DNA of 64,000 nt from CAIQQQ01 sp040399685 (GTDB lineage Bacteria; Pseudomonadota; Alphaproteobacteria; Acetobacterales; Acetobacteraceae), in NCBI GenBank assembly GCA_040399685.1, contig JBBART010000019.1, positions 34,988 to 98,987 on the forward strand, written 5' to 3'. A model generated the notes under the pieces. It had not been told where the DNA came from and made no database searches. It was given only the letters and a program-made list of their open reading frames with translations. How positions within the stretch are numbered: the stretch's first letter is position 1; every line of letters starts with the position of its first letter. This document shows positions 17,708 through 26,944 of the stretch, piece after piece. Both the position numbers and the translations under genes were made by a program.

Positions 17708-17931
17708 CGGACACCATGAATTGGGTGGCGCGTCGCCGTTGACGTGCGGGAGGATTTTGGGAGGTGAACGAGGCCTGCCCTGGGGCGTGGCGGTCAGTCT
17801 GGCCCGGCGCCATTGCCGGGTGGTTGTGACCCGCGCGTTCCGTCGCGGTTGTGCACACACCACTGCAAACGGCGGGCCAGCGTGGGAATGAGGCGGATTG
17901 GGGCGGAGAAGGTGCCCCGAACGGGTTATTT

Positions 17932-17987
17932 GCCTAAAATATAGGCGTTTTATGCGCGGAAAGAGAGCGGCGCCCTAAAATTAGGCA
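17932..17987. promoter_or_regulatory. Paired palindromes upstream of nirB, candidate operators
   Basis: Two AT-cored palindromes share the half-site CCTAAAA: GCCTAAAATATAGGC (17932-17946) and CCTAAAATTAGG (17974-17985, flanked by GC and C). Their centres are about 40 bases apart, close to four helical turns. They lie 225-280 bases upstream of the nirB start in otherwise GC-rich DNA, with no gene between. The regulator is not identified; they do not fit the FNR box or the usual NsrR site. No further gene is seen in 17708-18008. Confidence 0.45.
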
Positions 17988-18008
17988 GGCAGGCGATGAA
18001 GGAAGGTT

Positions 18009-18129
18009 TTCTTTTTCTGAAGAAAAAGAAACAAAAAGACTTCCATTCGTTTCAGCTCGTGGCGCGGCAGATGCCGCGCCACGAGCTGAATTCATGAGGT
18101 TTTTTGGTTCTTTTTTTCAAAAAAGAACC
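18009..18129. repeat. 120-bp paired-hairpin intergenic element, copy A
   Basis: First of three related elements. The left hairpin is at 18009-18030 (TTCTTTTTC, loop TGAA, GAAAAAGAA), followed by CAAAAAGACTTCCATT. The centre is a perfect 18-bp stem with a four-base loop (18051-18090). The right hairpin is at 18106-18129 (GGTTCTTTTTT/AAAAAGAACC type), preceded by an inverted version of the left tail. Outer flanks GGAAGG and CTTCCC are also inverted. It lies between the gshB stop and the nirB promoter region, both on the minus strand. Confidence 0.85.
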
Positions 18130-18141
18130 CCTTCCCTTCCC

Positions 18142-19119
18142 TTAACCGCACTTTGCTTCGATGACATCCCAGATCGCGGCGGAGAGATCCGTGCCGTCGA
18201 AGCGTTGGATTTCTTGCAGGCCGGTCGGGCTGGTGACGTTGATTTCGGTGAGGTAGTCGCCGATGACGTCGATGCCCACGAAAATCAGGCCCTGTTCGCG
18301 CAACGTCGGCCCGATGCGTTCGCAGATTTCGCGGTCGCGGGGGGTGAGGGCGATTTTTTCGGGGCGGCCGCCGACATGCATGTTGCTGCGGGCCTCGCCT
18401 TCGGCGGGGACGCGGTTGACGGCGCCCATGGCCACGCCGTCGATGAGGATGATGCGCTTGTCGCCCAGGCGGACGGCGGGTTCGTAGCGCTGGATCATGA
18501 GCGGTTCGCGGGAGCGGGCGAAGTGCATTTCCAGGAGCGAGGCGAGGTTGGGGTCGTCGTGCTTGATGAGGAACACGCCGGCGCCGCCGTTGCCGAACAG
18601 CGGCTTGACAACGATGTCCTTGTGGATGGCGCGGAAGCCTTTGATGGCGTCGATGTCCCAGGTGACGAGGGTGGGGGGCATCAGGTCGGGGAAGTGGGTG
18701 ACCAGGAGTTTTTCAGGGGCGTTGCGGACGCTGGCAGGGTCGTTCACCACCAGGGTTTTGGGGTGGATGTGTTCGAGCATGTGGGTGGCGGTGATGTAGC
18801 CCATGTCGAACGGCGGGTCCTGGCGCATCAGGATGGTGTCCATCGTGCCGAGGTCGAGCAGGACTTCCTCGCCGAAGGTGAAATGGGCGCCGCGGACGCG
18901 CTGGACGGTGACGGGGCGGGCGCGGGCCGTGAGGCGGGCTTCGCGGGTGTCGCCGTGCTTGAGGCGGCCTTCGCTGAGGGACATGTGGCGCACTTCGTAA
19001 TGCCACAGTTGGTGGCCGCGTTCCTGGGCGGACAGCATCATGGCGAAGGTGCTGTCGCCATCGATGCCGATGGTCTCCATCGGGTCCATCTGAACGGCGA
19101 CTTTGAGGCTGCGGGCCAT
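18142..19119 (-). CDS. gshB: Glutathione synthetase
   Basis: ATP-grasp ligase joining gamma-glutamylcysteine and glycine, 325 aa, typical bacterial GshB length. Visible marks are KVAVQMDPMETIGIDGDSTF at the N-terminus (the usual IDPI..I..D..DS pattern), MRQDPPFDMGYITATHMLE near 110, VVKPLFGNGGAGVFLI (ATP-grasp glycine-rich loop) near 200, and the C-terminal GIDVIGDYLTEINVTSPTGL metal/substrate motif. It is transcribed separately from the SirB1-type gene 36 bases upstream, or as its downstream partner. The three-prime side ends at the paired-hairpin element A. Confidence 0.96.
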   Translation of the reverse strand: MARSLKVAVQMDPMETIGIDGDSTFAMMLSAQERGHQLWHYEVRHMSLSEGRLKHGDTREARLTARARPVTVQRVRGAHFTFGEEVLLDLGTMDTILMRQDPPFDMGYITATHMLEHIHPKTLVVNDPASVRNAPEKLLVTHFPDLMPPTLVTWDIDAIKGFRAIHKDIVVKPLFGNGGAGVFLIKHDDPNLASLLEMHFARSREPLMIQRYEPAVRLGDKRIILIDGVAMGAVNRVPAEGEARSNMHVGGRPEKIALTPRDREICERIGPTLREQGLIFVGIDVIGDYLTEINVTSPTGLQEIQRFDGTDLSAAIWDVIEAKCG

Positions 19120-19155
19120 GGGGCTCTCCGAAGGGTTTGTTGCCTCGGATGTGGC

Positions 19156-20001
19156 CTAGTTCAGGCGGGCGCGCAACTGACCCATGGCGAGGCGGGCGCT
19201 TGTGGCGGCTTCGCCGTGCGGGAAAAGCGTGAGAAAGCGCTCGTAGCAGCGAAGGGCTGCGGCCACCTGGTCGAGGCGTTCGTAGAGTTCGGCGGCTTCG
19301 CGCCACAGGGACGGCTCGGCGGGGGCGACGCGCAGCATGTCCTCGATGCAGGCCAGGGCGGCGGCGGGCTGGCCCTGTTGCAGGAGGCGGGATTTGAGGT
19401 TGGCTTGCAGGCGCAGCAGCATATCGCGGTTGGACATGGGCGCCAGCACATGCGGGCTGAGTTCGGTGGCGTGGCCGTGGGCGCGTTTGAGCATGCGCGT
19501 GAGTTCGTCGCGGTCCAGCACCTTGCCGCCGGCGAACACATCCAGCGCCACCAGGGCGCGGCCGTCCTCACGGGGGCCTTCGAGGGCGATCAGGAAATGT
19601 CCGGGGAAGTTGATGCCGCGCACACCCCAGCCGGCGGCGCGGGCGGCATGGATCCAGAGAATGCCGAGGGCTATGGGCAATCCGCGCTTGCGTTCGATGA
19701 CGCGGATGAGGTTGGCGTTGTCGAGGTCGTCATAGGTGTCGTGGTCGCCGGCGTAGCCGTAGCGCCCGGCCATGAGGCCGGCCAGGGCGCCGGCGCGGGC
19801 GGCGAGGTCGTTGCCACCGGGTTCGGCGGCCAGGGCGGCTGCGTCTCGGGCGATGTCGGTGAGGTGGGCGCTGGCGGCGCGCCAATCGGCATCAGGCTCG
19901 CCGATACGGGCGAGTTGCAGGGCTGCTCCGGCGAGATCGATCTCGTCGTCGGAGAGTTGGCCGATCGCGTCGAGCGCGGTGGGGAGGTTGGACGGTGTCA
20001 T
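19156..20001 (-). CDS. SirB1-family protein: transglutaminase-like domain plus TPR
   Basis: Cytosolic 281-aa protein of the SirB1/transglutaminase-like family, with DDLDNANLIRVIERKRGLPI and GILWIHAARAAGWGVRGINF followed by FPGHFLIAL, the family's core signature, then C-terminal tetratricopeptide-like helices (LACIEDMLRVAPAEPSLWRE, ALRCYERFLTLFPHGEA). The usual transglutaminase nucleophile cysteine is not obvious at the expected place (the motif here has N-A-N-L), so catalysis is doubtful, as in many family members. The start ATG at 20001 gives MTPSNLPTALDAIGQLSDDE; upstream codons are basic shadow sequence. Function is unknown in most bacteria. Confidence 0.88.
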   Translation of the reverse strand: MTPSNLPTALDAIGQLSDDEIDLAGAALQLARIGEPDADWRAASAHLTDIARDAAALAAEPGGNDLAARAGALAGLMAGRYGYAGDHDTYDDLDNANLIRVIERKRGLPIALGILWIHAARAAGWGVRGINFPGHFLIALEGPREDGRALVALDVFAGGKVLDRDELTRMLKRAHGHATELSPHVLAPMSNRDMLLRLQANLKSRLLQQGQPAAALACIEDMLRVAPAEPSLWREAAELYERLDQVAAALRCYERFLTLFPHGEAATSARLAMGQLRARLN

Positions 20002-20061
20002 GCTGCCAACGTGGCGTCGTTTGGTTGGATTTACGATAGATAAATTTGGGCGGTGGGGCGT

Positions 20062-20096
20062 GTCGGGCGTTGCCCGACCGACTGGTCGGGCAACGC
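20062..20096. repeat. Palindromic repeat (GTCGGGC-N3-GCCCGAC type) and hairpin after thiC
   Basis: Bases 20067-20079 and 20084-20096 form a perfect 13-bp stem (GCGTTGCCCGACC/GGTCGGGCAACGC) with loop GACT, 6 bases beyond the thiC stop. Overlapping it at 20062-20078 is GTCGGGC-GTT-GCCCGAC, the same small palindrome found at 37528-37544. It may act as the thiC terminator, though no T tract follows on the minus strand, or be a REP-like repeat. Confidence 0.6.
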
Positions 20097-20102
20097 GTGG
20101 GA

Positions 20103-21926
<1,824 letters not shown>

Positions 21927-21990
21927 GGACGCGTCCTTTCGCAGGGCTCGCGGCGGATGAACAAGGACCAAGGGTGGCGTCTGGTTCCTG

Positions 21991-22073
21991 TCCCTACGCC
22001 GGTGTGAACCGGATCAGGTTATCAGGGTCATCGCGCGATATGCGATCTCTCAGCCCCTTGCGGGACGCCCCTC
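21991..22073 (-). promoter_or_regulatory. TPP (thiamine pyrophosphate) riboswitch
   Basis: On the minus strand the conserved THI-box elements occur in order: AGGGGCG at the 5' end, GGGGCTGAGA (pyrimidine-sensing J3-2 region), a variable P3a hairpin (GATCGCATATCGCGCGATG area), GACCC, then AACCTGATCCGGTTCACACC and GGCGTAGGGA closing P1. This is the established TPP aptamer consensus. It lies 64 bases upstream of the thiC start, so it should control translation or termination of thiC in response to TPP. Confidence 0.97.
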
Positions 22074-22083
22074 GGATGACCGG

Positions 22084-22112
22084 AAAGTGGGGTGGGAGAC
22101 AGGAATTGTCAA
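22084..22112 (-). promoter_or_regulatory. Possible sigma70 promoter of thiC
   Basis: On the minus strand TTGACA (22107-22112) is followed after 17 bases by CACTTT (22084-22089). The -35 is perfect and the -10 weak. The expected start of transcription would fall at about 22077, just before the first base of the riboswitch at 22073, which fits well. Confidence 0.4.
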
Positions 22113-22134
22113 CGATCCTGTGGATCGGACGATG

Positions 22135-22521
22135 TCAGGATGCGGGGTGAACCAGCATGGCGCCCAGCTTTTTGCCGCCGAACAGGTGGACGTGCAGATG
22201 CGGGACTTCCTGGCCGGAATCCTCGCCCATGTTGGACAGGATACGGTAGCCGGGGGCTTCGAGTTGCAGGAGGCGGGCGACTTCGGCCACGGCGCGAAAG
22301 AAGCCGGCGATGTCGGCATCGGGCGCCTTGGCGGTGAAGTCGGCCATCGACACGTAGGGGCCACGCGGGATGACCAGCACGTGGACCGGGGCCTGGGGAG
22401 CGATGTCGTGGAAGGCGATGGCGAATTCGTTTTCGAACACCCGGTTGGACGGGATCTCGCCGCGCAGGATGCGGGCGAAGATGTTGGTGGGGTCGTACTC
22501 GCCCAAGCCTTTGACCGGCAT
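22135..22521 (-). CDS. hinT: HIT-family nucleotide hydrolase (HinT-like)
   Basis: Histidine-triad purine nucleoside phosphoramidase, 128 aa. The catalytic motif is HLHVHLFGG near residue 107, and the N-terminal block DPTNIFARILRGEIPSNRVF with FHDIAPQAPVHVLVIPRG is typical of HinT/PKCI proteins. It is the last gene of the histidine cluster, 16 bases after hisE, an arrangement common in alphaproteobacteria. HinT enzymes hydrolyse AMP-lysine and aminoacyl-adenylates; a link to histidine synthesis is positional only. Confidence 0.93.
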   Translation of the reverse strand: MPVKGLGEYDPTNIFARILRGEIPSNRVFENEFAIAFHDIAPQAPVHVLVIPRGPYVSMADFTAKAPDADIAGFFRAVAEVARLLQLEAPGYRILSNMGEDSGQEVPHLHVHLFGGKKLGAMLVHPAS

Positions 22522-22537
22522 GCCGAAAATCCCTTTG

Positions 22538-23107
22538 TTACGCGATTTTGGTGGTGCCGAGCCCGTGCGCTATTGACAGCTTTTGGGCACGGGCGGCCTT
22601 TTCGGCAATGCCGGACACGCCCTGGCGGCGTTCCAGTTCGGCCCAGACTTCGCTGGCCTGCACGTCCGCATCCACCCACAAGACCAGCAGGTGGTAGAGT
22701 ACGTCGGCACTTTCGGCGATCAGGGCGGCGCGGTTGCCGGCCACGGCCTCGATCAGGCATTCGACCGCTTCTTCGCCGAATTTCTGCGCCACCTTCTCCC
22801 GGCCACGCGACAGCAGGCGGGCAGAGTGGCTGACCGACGGATCCGCACCCTTGCGGCTGCTGATGGTGGCGAACAGGCGGTCCATGACATCCACGCCGGA
22901 CGGTGCTGCGGTGCCATCGGCGGACACGAGCGGGGCGGTTGGCACCATCAGGCCAAGAACCGACTTCTTGAGTGCGGGCTTGGCTTTGGCCGTGGCTTTT
23001 TTACCCGGCGCACGCTTGGCGGTGGCGGGCTTGGCGGACGCCTTCTTGGACGTTGACGGCTTCGCGGTCGCCTTCTTGGCCACCACGGTCTTGATCGTCT
23101 TTGACAT
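22538..23107 (-). CDS. hisE: Phosphoribosyl-ATP pyrophosphatase with basic N-terminal extension
   Basis: Second step of histidine synthesis, hydrolysing PR-ATP to PR-AMP. The HisE domain is the C-terminal part (from VMDRLFATISSRKGADPSVS, with REKVAQKFGEEAVECLIEAV, the EExxE-type metal site, and ESADVLYHLLVLWVDADV). Before it lies an unusual extension of about 50 Lys/Ala/Pro/Thr residues (VVAKKATAKPSTSKKASAKP and PGKKATAKAKPALKK), resembling bacterial histone-H1-like tails. The total, 189 aa, is well above the usual 100-110. The start at 23107 is supported by the continuous basic composition from residue 1 (MSKTIKTV) and a 9-base gap to hisF. A shorter product from an internal start cannot be excluded. 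Confidence 0.92.
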   Translation of the reverse strand: MSKTIKTVVAKKATAKPSTSKKASAKPATAKRAPGKKATAKAKPALKKSVLGLMVPTAPLVSADGTAAPSGVDVMDRLFATISSRKGADPSVSHSARLLSRGREKVAQKFGEEAVECLIEAVAGNRAALIAESADVLYHLLVLWVDADVQASEVWAELERRQGVSGIAEKAARAQKLSIAHGLGTTKIA

Positions 23108-23116
23108 CTGTCTCTC

Positions 23117-23896
23117 TCAGGCCTCGTTCAAGGCCGGTTGGGGCAGTCGCACCGGCAGGCCGGCCTCATGCAAGGCCGCCTTCACCTGGGCGACGGTGAA
23201 TTTACCAAAATGGAACACGGATGCGGCCAGCAGGCCGGTGGCGCCGGCGCGGGCGCCGTCCACAAAATGTTGGAGCGTGCCGACGCCGCCTGAGGCGATC
23301 ACGGGAATGCGGACCGAGCAGCAGACGGCGTGCAGAAGGTCGAGATCGAAGCCCTGCCCCGTGCCGTCTCGGTCCATGCTGGTGAGCAGGATTTCGCCAG
23401 CGCCGAGGCTGGCCACTTCACGCGCCCAGTCCAGCACGTCGCGCCCGGTGTCGGTGCGGCCGCCATGGCTGAAGACGCGCCATTCGTGGCGGCTGACCTG
23501 CTTGGCGTCGATGGCCACGACCACGCATTGGCTGCCGAATTTGTTGGCGGCTTCGCGGATGAGTTCCGGGCGCGCAAGGGCTGCCGAGTTCATGGAGCAT
23601 TTGTCAGCGCCGGCCAGCAGCAGGCGCCGCATGTCATCCGTGGCGCGGATGCCGCCGCCGACGGTCAGCGGCAGGAACACCTGGGCGGCGGTGCGGCTGA
23701 CGACATCGAGGATGGTGTCGCGGTTTTCGTGGCTGGCGGTGATGTCGAGGAAGGTGAGCTCATCGGCGCCGGCGGCGTCATACACGCGGGCCTGTTCCAC
23801 CGGGTCTCCGGCGTCACGCAGCTCGACGAAATTCACGCCTTTGACGACGCGTCCATTCATGACGTCCAGGCACGGAATCACACGCAGCTTGAGCAA
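23117..23896 (-). CDS. hisF: Imidazole glycerol phosphate synthase, cyclase subunit HisF
   Basis: TIM-barrel cyclase subunit, 259 aa, making imidazole glycerol phosphate and AICAR from PRFAR with ammonia from HisH. Conserved marks are VIPCLDVMNGRVVKGVNF (catalytic Asp in CLDV), DELTFLDITAS, PLTVGGGIRATDDMRRLL, GADKCSMNSAAL, VVAIDAK, TSMDRDGTGQGFDL (second catalytic Asp) and PVIASGGVGT. It lies 117 bases downstream of hisA, the largest gap in the cluster, where a secondary promoter could sit, and 9 bases before hisE. Confidence 0.97.
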   Translation of the reverse strand: MLKLRVIPCLDVMNGRVVKGVNFVELRDAGDPVEQARVYDAAGADELTFLDITASHENRDTILDVVSRTAAQVFLPLTVGGGIRATDDMRRLLLAGADKCSMNSAALARPELIREAANKFGSQCVVVAIDAKQVSRHEWRVFSHGGRTDTGRDVLDWAREVASLGAGEILLTSMDRDGTGQGFDLDLLHAVCCSVRIPVIASGGVGTLQHFVDGARAGATGLLAASVFHFGKFTVAQVKAALHEAGLPVRLPQPALNEA

Positions 23897-24013
23897 AGTT
23901 CTCGGTCCCTTCTATTGCCCTTTTGAGGGGCAGTGCCTGCGTTGTGCAAGTGTGGAATGCACATGCTCGCACAGAATATATGCAGCACCCTCTAAATAGT
24001 TAAGGTTGCACAT

Positions 24014-24742
24014 TTAAATGGCCATCAACGCCAATGCGGCGGCAGGATCGATCCGGCCGTCATACAGGGCGCGGCCGATGATGACGCCCTCAATTCCTGC
24101 ACATTTGGCGTCTCGCAGGGCCGCGAGATCGGAGATCTGGCCGACGCCGCCGGAGGCGATGACCTTGGTGGAGATGCCGTTGGCCAGGGCCGCCGTTTGG
24201 GGAATGTTCAGGCCGCCCAGCATGCCGTCGCGCGCGATGTCGGTGTAGATGATGGCGGACACGCCCGCGCCTTCGAAGTGGCGGGCGAGTTCGGTGGCCG
24301 GCAGGGTGGAGGTTTCGGCCCAGCCTTCAGTGGCAACGAACCCGTCTCGTGCGTCGATGCCGACGGCGATGCGGCCGGGGAATGTGCGGCAGGCCTCGAT
24401 GACCAAAGCCGGGTTCTTGGCGGCGGCGCTGCCCAGGATGATGCGGCTGATGCCGGCTTCCAGCCAGGTGGCGATGCCCGCGAGGTCGCGGATGCCGCCG
24501 CCAAGTTGGACGGGGATGGTGACGTTGGCGAGGATGGCCGACACGGCGCCAGAGTTCACTGGCTTGCCCGCGAAGGCGCCGTTGAGGTCCACCACATGCA
24601 GCCATTCGAAGCCGGCAGCCTGCCAGGCGCGGGCCTGGGCGCCGGGGTCGTTGGAATAGATGGTGGCATCGTCCATTTCGCCGCGCCGCAGCCGCACGCA
24701 GGCGCCGTCTTTCAGATCGATGGCAGGATAGACTGTGATCAT
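24014..24742 (-). CDS. hisA: ProFAR isomerase HisA
   Basis: TIM-barrel isomerase, 242 aa, converting ProFAR to PRFAR. The catalytic pair is visible as the early Asp in VYPAIDLKDGACVRLRRG and the later Asp in YTDIARDGMLGGLN; LHVVDLNGAFAGKPVN, PVQLGGGIRD and VIASGGVGQISDL are standard. Its start overlaps the stop of the GNAT gene by 4 bases, so the two are translationally coupled. Confidence 0.97.
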   Translation of the reverse strand: MITVYPAIDLKDGACVRLRRGEMDDATIYSNDPGAQARAWQAAGFEWLHVVDLNGAFAGKPVNSGAVSAILANVTIPVQLGGGIRDLAGIATWLEAGISRIILGSAAAKNPALVIEACRTFPGRIAVGIDARDGFVATEGWAETSTLPATELARHFEGAGVSAIIYTDIARDGMLGGLNIPQTAALANGISTKVIASGGVGQISDLAALRDAKCAGIEGVIIGRALYDGRIDPAAALALMAI

Positions 24743-25293
24743 CCGGCTATGCGCCCCCCGGGTTGCAGCAGTTTGAAATAGAACACGCCGCGCACCGTTT
24801 GGCCGGCAACGCGGGCGTAGGCGGGATGGATGCCCCAGCTTGCGTAGCCGAGGCTCTCATACAGCGCGATGGCGGCGGACTGGGTTTCGCGCACATCGAG
24901 GTTGAGTACGTGATAGCCCAGCGCACGGGCGCTTTCTTCCACACGCAGCGTCATCATTTTGGCCAGGCCGTGACCGCGGGCGTAGGGCGCGATGAAGGAG
25001 TGGGTGAGCGTGGCGGCGAAGGCCTGGGCCTCGTTGTTGCGCGGTGGGCGCACGAGTTGGACGGAGCCGACGATCACCTCGTCCAGCCGGCAGACAAAGA
25101 GTTCGCGTTCGGGCACCAGCATCAGGCCGCGAAAATACCGTTCCAGCGCCAGACGGCCCGGTGGGGCCACCCAGCCGAAGCCGCCGCCGTCGATGATGGC
25201 CGCGTCCGCAGCCTCGCACAGGGAAGCCAGATCCTCGTCGGTGAAGGCGCCGATCCGCTCGACGGCCACCACCGGCTCCGATGGCGTGCTCAT
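24739..25293 (-). CDS. GNAT-family N-acetyltransferase inside the his cluster
   Basis: 184-aa acetyl-CoA-dependent acyltransferase by fold; substrate unknown. The GNAT motif A region reads HSFIAPYARGHGLAKMMTLR (R/Q-x-x-G-x-G/A acetyl-CoA loop as ARGHGLA), followed by motif B LNLDVRETQSAAIALYESLG. The N-terminal part (AADAAIIDGGGFGWVAPPGR) is less typical. It is wedged between hisH and hisA: its ATG overlaps the hisH stop by one base and its stop overlaps hisA by four. It is therefore a true member of the operon. A role in histidine metabolism is only inferred. Confidence 0.88.
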   Translation of the reverse strand: MSTPSEPVVAVERIGAFTDEDLASLCEAADAAIIDGGGFGWVAPPGRLALERYFRGLMLVPERELFVCRLDEVIVGSVQLVRPPRNNEAQAFAATLTHSFIAPYARGHGLAKMMTLRVEESARALGYHVLNLDVRETQSAAIALYESLGYASWGIHPAYARVAGQTVRGVFYFKLLQPGGRIAG

Positions 25294-25931
25294 CAGGGCG
25301 TCCAGCGCAGGAAATTCTGGAGGATGCGAATGCCGACATCCTGGCTTTTCTCGACATGGAACTGGGTGCCGGCGCGGTTGCCCTGGGCCACGATGGCGGT
25401 GACGGGGCCGGCGTAGTCGGTGGTGGCCAGGCATTGCGCGGGGTCACCGCCCGCCAGCGCGTAGCTGTGGACGAAATAGACGTGATCGTCCGGGCGCAGG
25501 CCTTCGAGCAGCTTGTGGCTGCCGGGTGTGAAGTCCAGGCCGTTCCAGCCCATCTGCGGCAGGCGCAGCGGGTGGGGGGGGGCCATTTCGGTGATCTCGC
25601 CCTTGATCCAGCCGAAGCCCTCGGTGACTTCGTGCTCAAGGCCGCGTTCGGCCATGAGCTGCATGCCGACGCAGATGCCAAGGAACGGCGCACCGGCATC
25701 GACGCGGTCGAACATGGCAGCCCGCAGGCCGGGGATGCGGGCCAGACCTTTGGCGCAGTCGGCGAACGCGCCCTGCCCCGGCAGCACGATGCGGTCGGCG
25801 GTGGCGACGATGGATGGGTCCGAGGTGACGACGATCTCGGCCGTGATCCCCTCACGCTCGGCGGCGAGCGCCAGGGCGCGGGCGGCGGAGGCGAGGTTGC
25901 CGCTTTCGTAGTCGATGACGGCGATCTTCAT
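25293..25931 (-). CDS. hisH: Imidazole glycerol phosphate synthase, glutamine amidotransferase subunit HisH
   Basis: Class I glutaminase, 212 aa, feeding ammonia to HisF. The start ATG at 25931 gives MKIAVIDYESGNLASAARAL. The catalytic Cys is in PFLGICVGMQLM, the oxyanion strand in VLPGQGAFADC, and the His/Glu pair in VYFVHSYAL and GTQFHVEKSQ. It follows DUF2628 with a four-base overlap and precedes the GNAT gene. Confidence 0.97.
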   Translation of the reverse strand: MKIAVIDYESGNLASAARALALAAEREGITAEIVVTSDPSIVATADRIVLPGQGAFADCAKGLARIPGLRAAMFDRVDAGAPFLGICVGMQLMAERGLEHEVTEGFGWIKGEITEMAPPHPLRLPQMGWNGLDFTPGSHKLLEGLRPDDHVYFVHSYALAGGDPAQCLATTDYAGPVTAIVAQGNRAGTQFHVEKSQDVGIRILQNFLRWTP

Positions 25932-26278
25932 GCCACGGCATCCGCGATGAGGTCCGGACGTCGAGCCAGCAGGCGCGCCAGCGCGCCGTCGAAGGTGCTG
26001 GCGGCGATGACGTGCACGAGGTTGTAGCCGCGCATGTCCAGTGACATGCGGCGCAGGTCCTGGCCGAACAGGCCCAGCAGGAAGGCCGGCACGCACATAG
26101 CCCAGGCCGGGGCGAAAAATGCGAGGGCGACGTCCAGCGCCAAAGCAATGGCGGCGAACAGCCACGCGCCCTCGGCGGCCAGCCAGACCGGGCCGAACAG
26201 CAGCGCGCCCCATGAGAAGCCTTCCGCCACCAGCACCGGCGGGCGGCCGGTGGCGGTGTGGGCCGTCCAGGTTTTCAC
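25928..26278 (-). CDS. DUF2628 membrane protein in the his cluster
   Basis: Small inner-membrane protein, 116 aa, with AEGFSWGALLFGPVWLAAEG (the W-x-x-x-x-F-G-x-x-W block typical of DUF2628) and two to three hydrophobic segments (about 35-55 and 58-75). In alphaproteobacteria a DUF2628 gene commonly sits between hisB and hisH, as here. It overlaps hisB and hisH by four bases each. The biochemical function is unknown. Confidence 0.85.
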   Translation of the reverse strand: MKTWTAHTATGRPPVLVAEGFSWGALLFGPVWLAAEGAWLFAAIALALDVALAFFAPAWAMCVPAFLLGLFGQDLRRMSLDMRGYNLVHVIAASTFDGALARLLARRPDLIADAVA

Positions 26279-26865
26279 AGCGAGCCCTTCGTTGATGGCA
26301 CGGCGGTGCCGAGCCGTGGGTCGAGCGTGGTGGCCTGGCGCAATGCGCGGGCAGCGGATTTGAAGCAGGCTTCCGCCACGTGATGCGCGTTGGTGCCGGC
26401 CAGCTGGCGCACATGCAGCGTGATCAGGGCGTTGGCGGCCAGGGCGCGGAAGAATTCCTCGAACAGCTCGGTGTCCATCTCGCCCACTTTGGGGCGGTTG
26501 AAGTCGACGCTCCAGGCGGTGTGGGCGCGGCCGGAAATATCGATCGCGGTTTCCACCAGCGCCTCGTCCATTGGCACGACGGCGTGGCCAAAACGGGTGA
26601 TGCCGCGCTTTTCGCCCAGGGCCTTATGGATGGCCTGGCCGAGCACGATGCCCACATCCTCGGTGGTGTGGTGGAAATCGATATGCAGATCGCCCACCGC
26701 CTTGATGTCGAGATCGAACAAGGCATGGCGGCACAGGGCCGTCAGCATATGGTCGAAAAAGCCAATCCCGGTCTCGATTGCGCCCTTGCCTGTGCCGTCC
26801 AGGTCTAGCGTAATCGTGATGTCGGTCTCGGCCGTTTTGCGAGTGATGTGTGCGATGCGTGCCAT
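26275..26865 (-). CDS. hisB: Imidazoleglycerol-phosphate dehydratase HisB
   Basis: Mn-dependent dehydratase, 196 aa, the stand-alone (non-fused) form. Metal-binding motifs are GIGFFDHMLTALCRHALFDL, DLHIDFHHTTEDVGIVLGQA and the second half-repeat VRQLAGTNAHHVAEACFKS. The start at 26865 gives MARIAHITRKTAETDITITL. It is the first gene of the minus-strand cluster hisB-DUF2628-hisH-GNAT-hisA-hisF-hisE-hinT and is divergent from hslV across 79 bases, where both promoters must lie. hisG, hisD, hisC and hisI are not in the window. Confidence 0.96.
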   Translation of the reverse strand: MARIAHITRKTAETDITITLDLDGTGKGAIETGIGFFDHMLTALCRHALFDLDIKAVGDLHIDFHHTTEDVGIVLGQAIHKALGEKRGITRFGHAVVPMDEALVETAIDISGRAHTAWSVDFNRPKVGEMDTELFEEFFRALAANALITLHVRQLAGTNAHHVAEACFKSAARALRQATTLDPRLGTAVPSTKGSL

Positions 26866-26944
26866 GCGTGATGCACTAGCCGAAAAACCGGCTCCGCCGC
26901 AAACAGCTTGCAGTCGTTCCTTCACCAACTCATTTGGGGCAGGC

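Noticed and set aside
26907..26935. CTTGCAG ... CTCATTT as a heat-shock (RpoH) promoter for hslV
   Set aside because: The -35 looks right, but the -10 ends only about 9 bases before the hslV start, leaving no room for the visible Shine-Dalgarno in the transcript.
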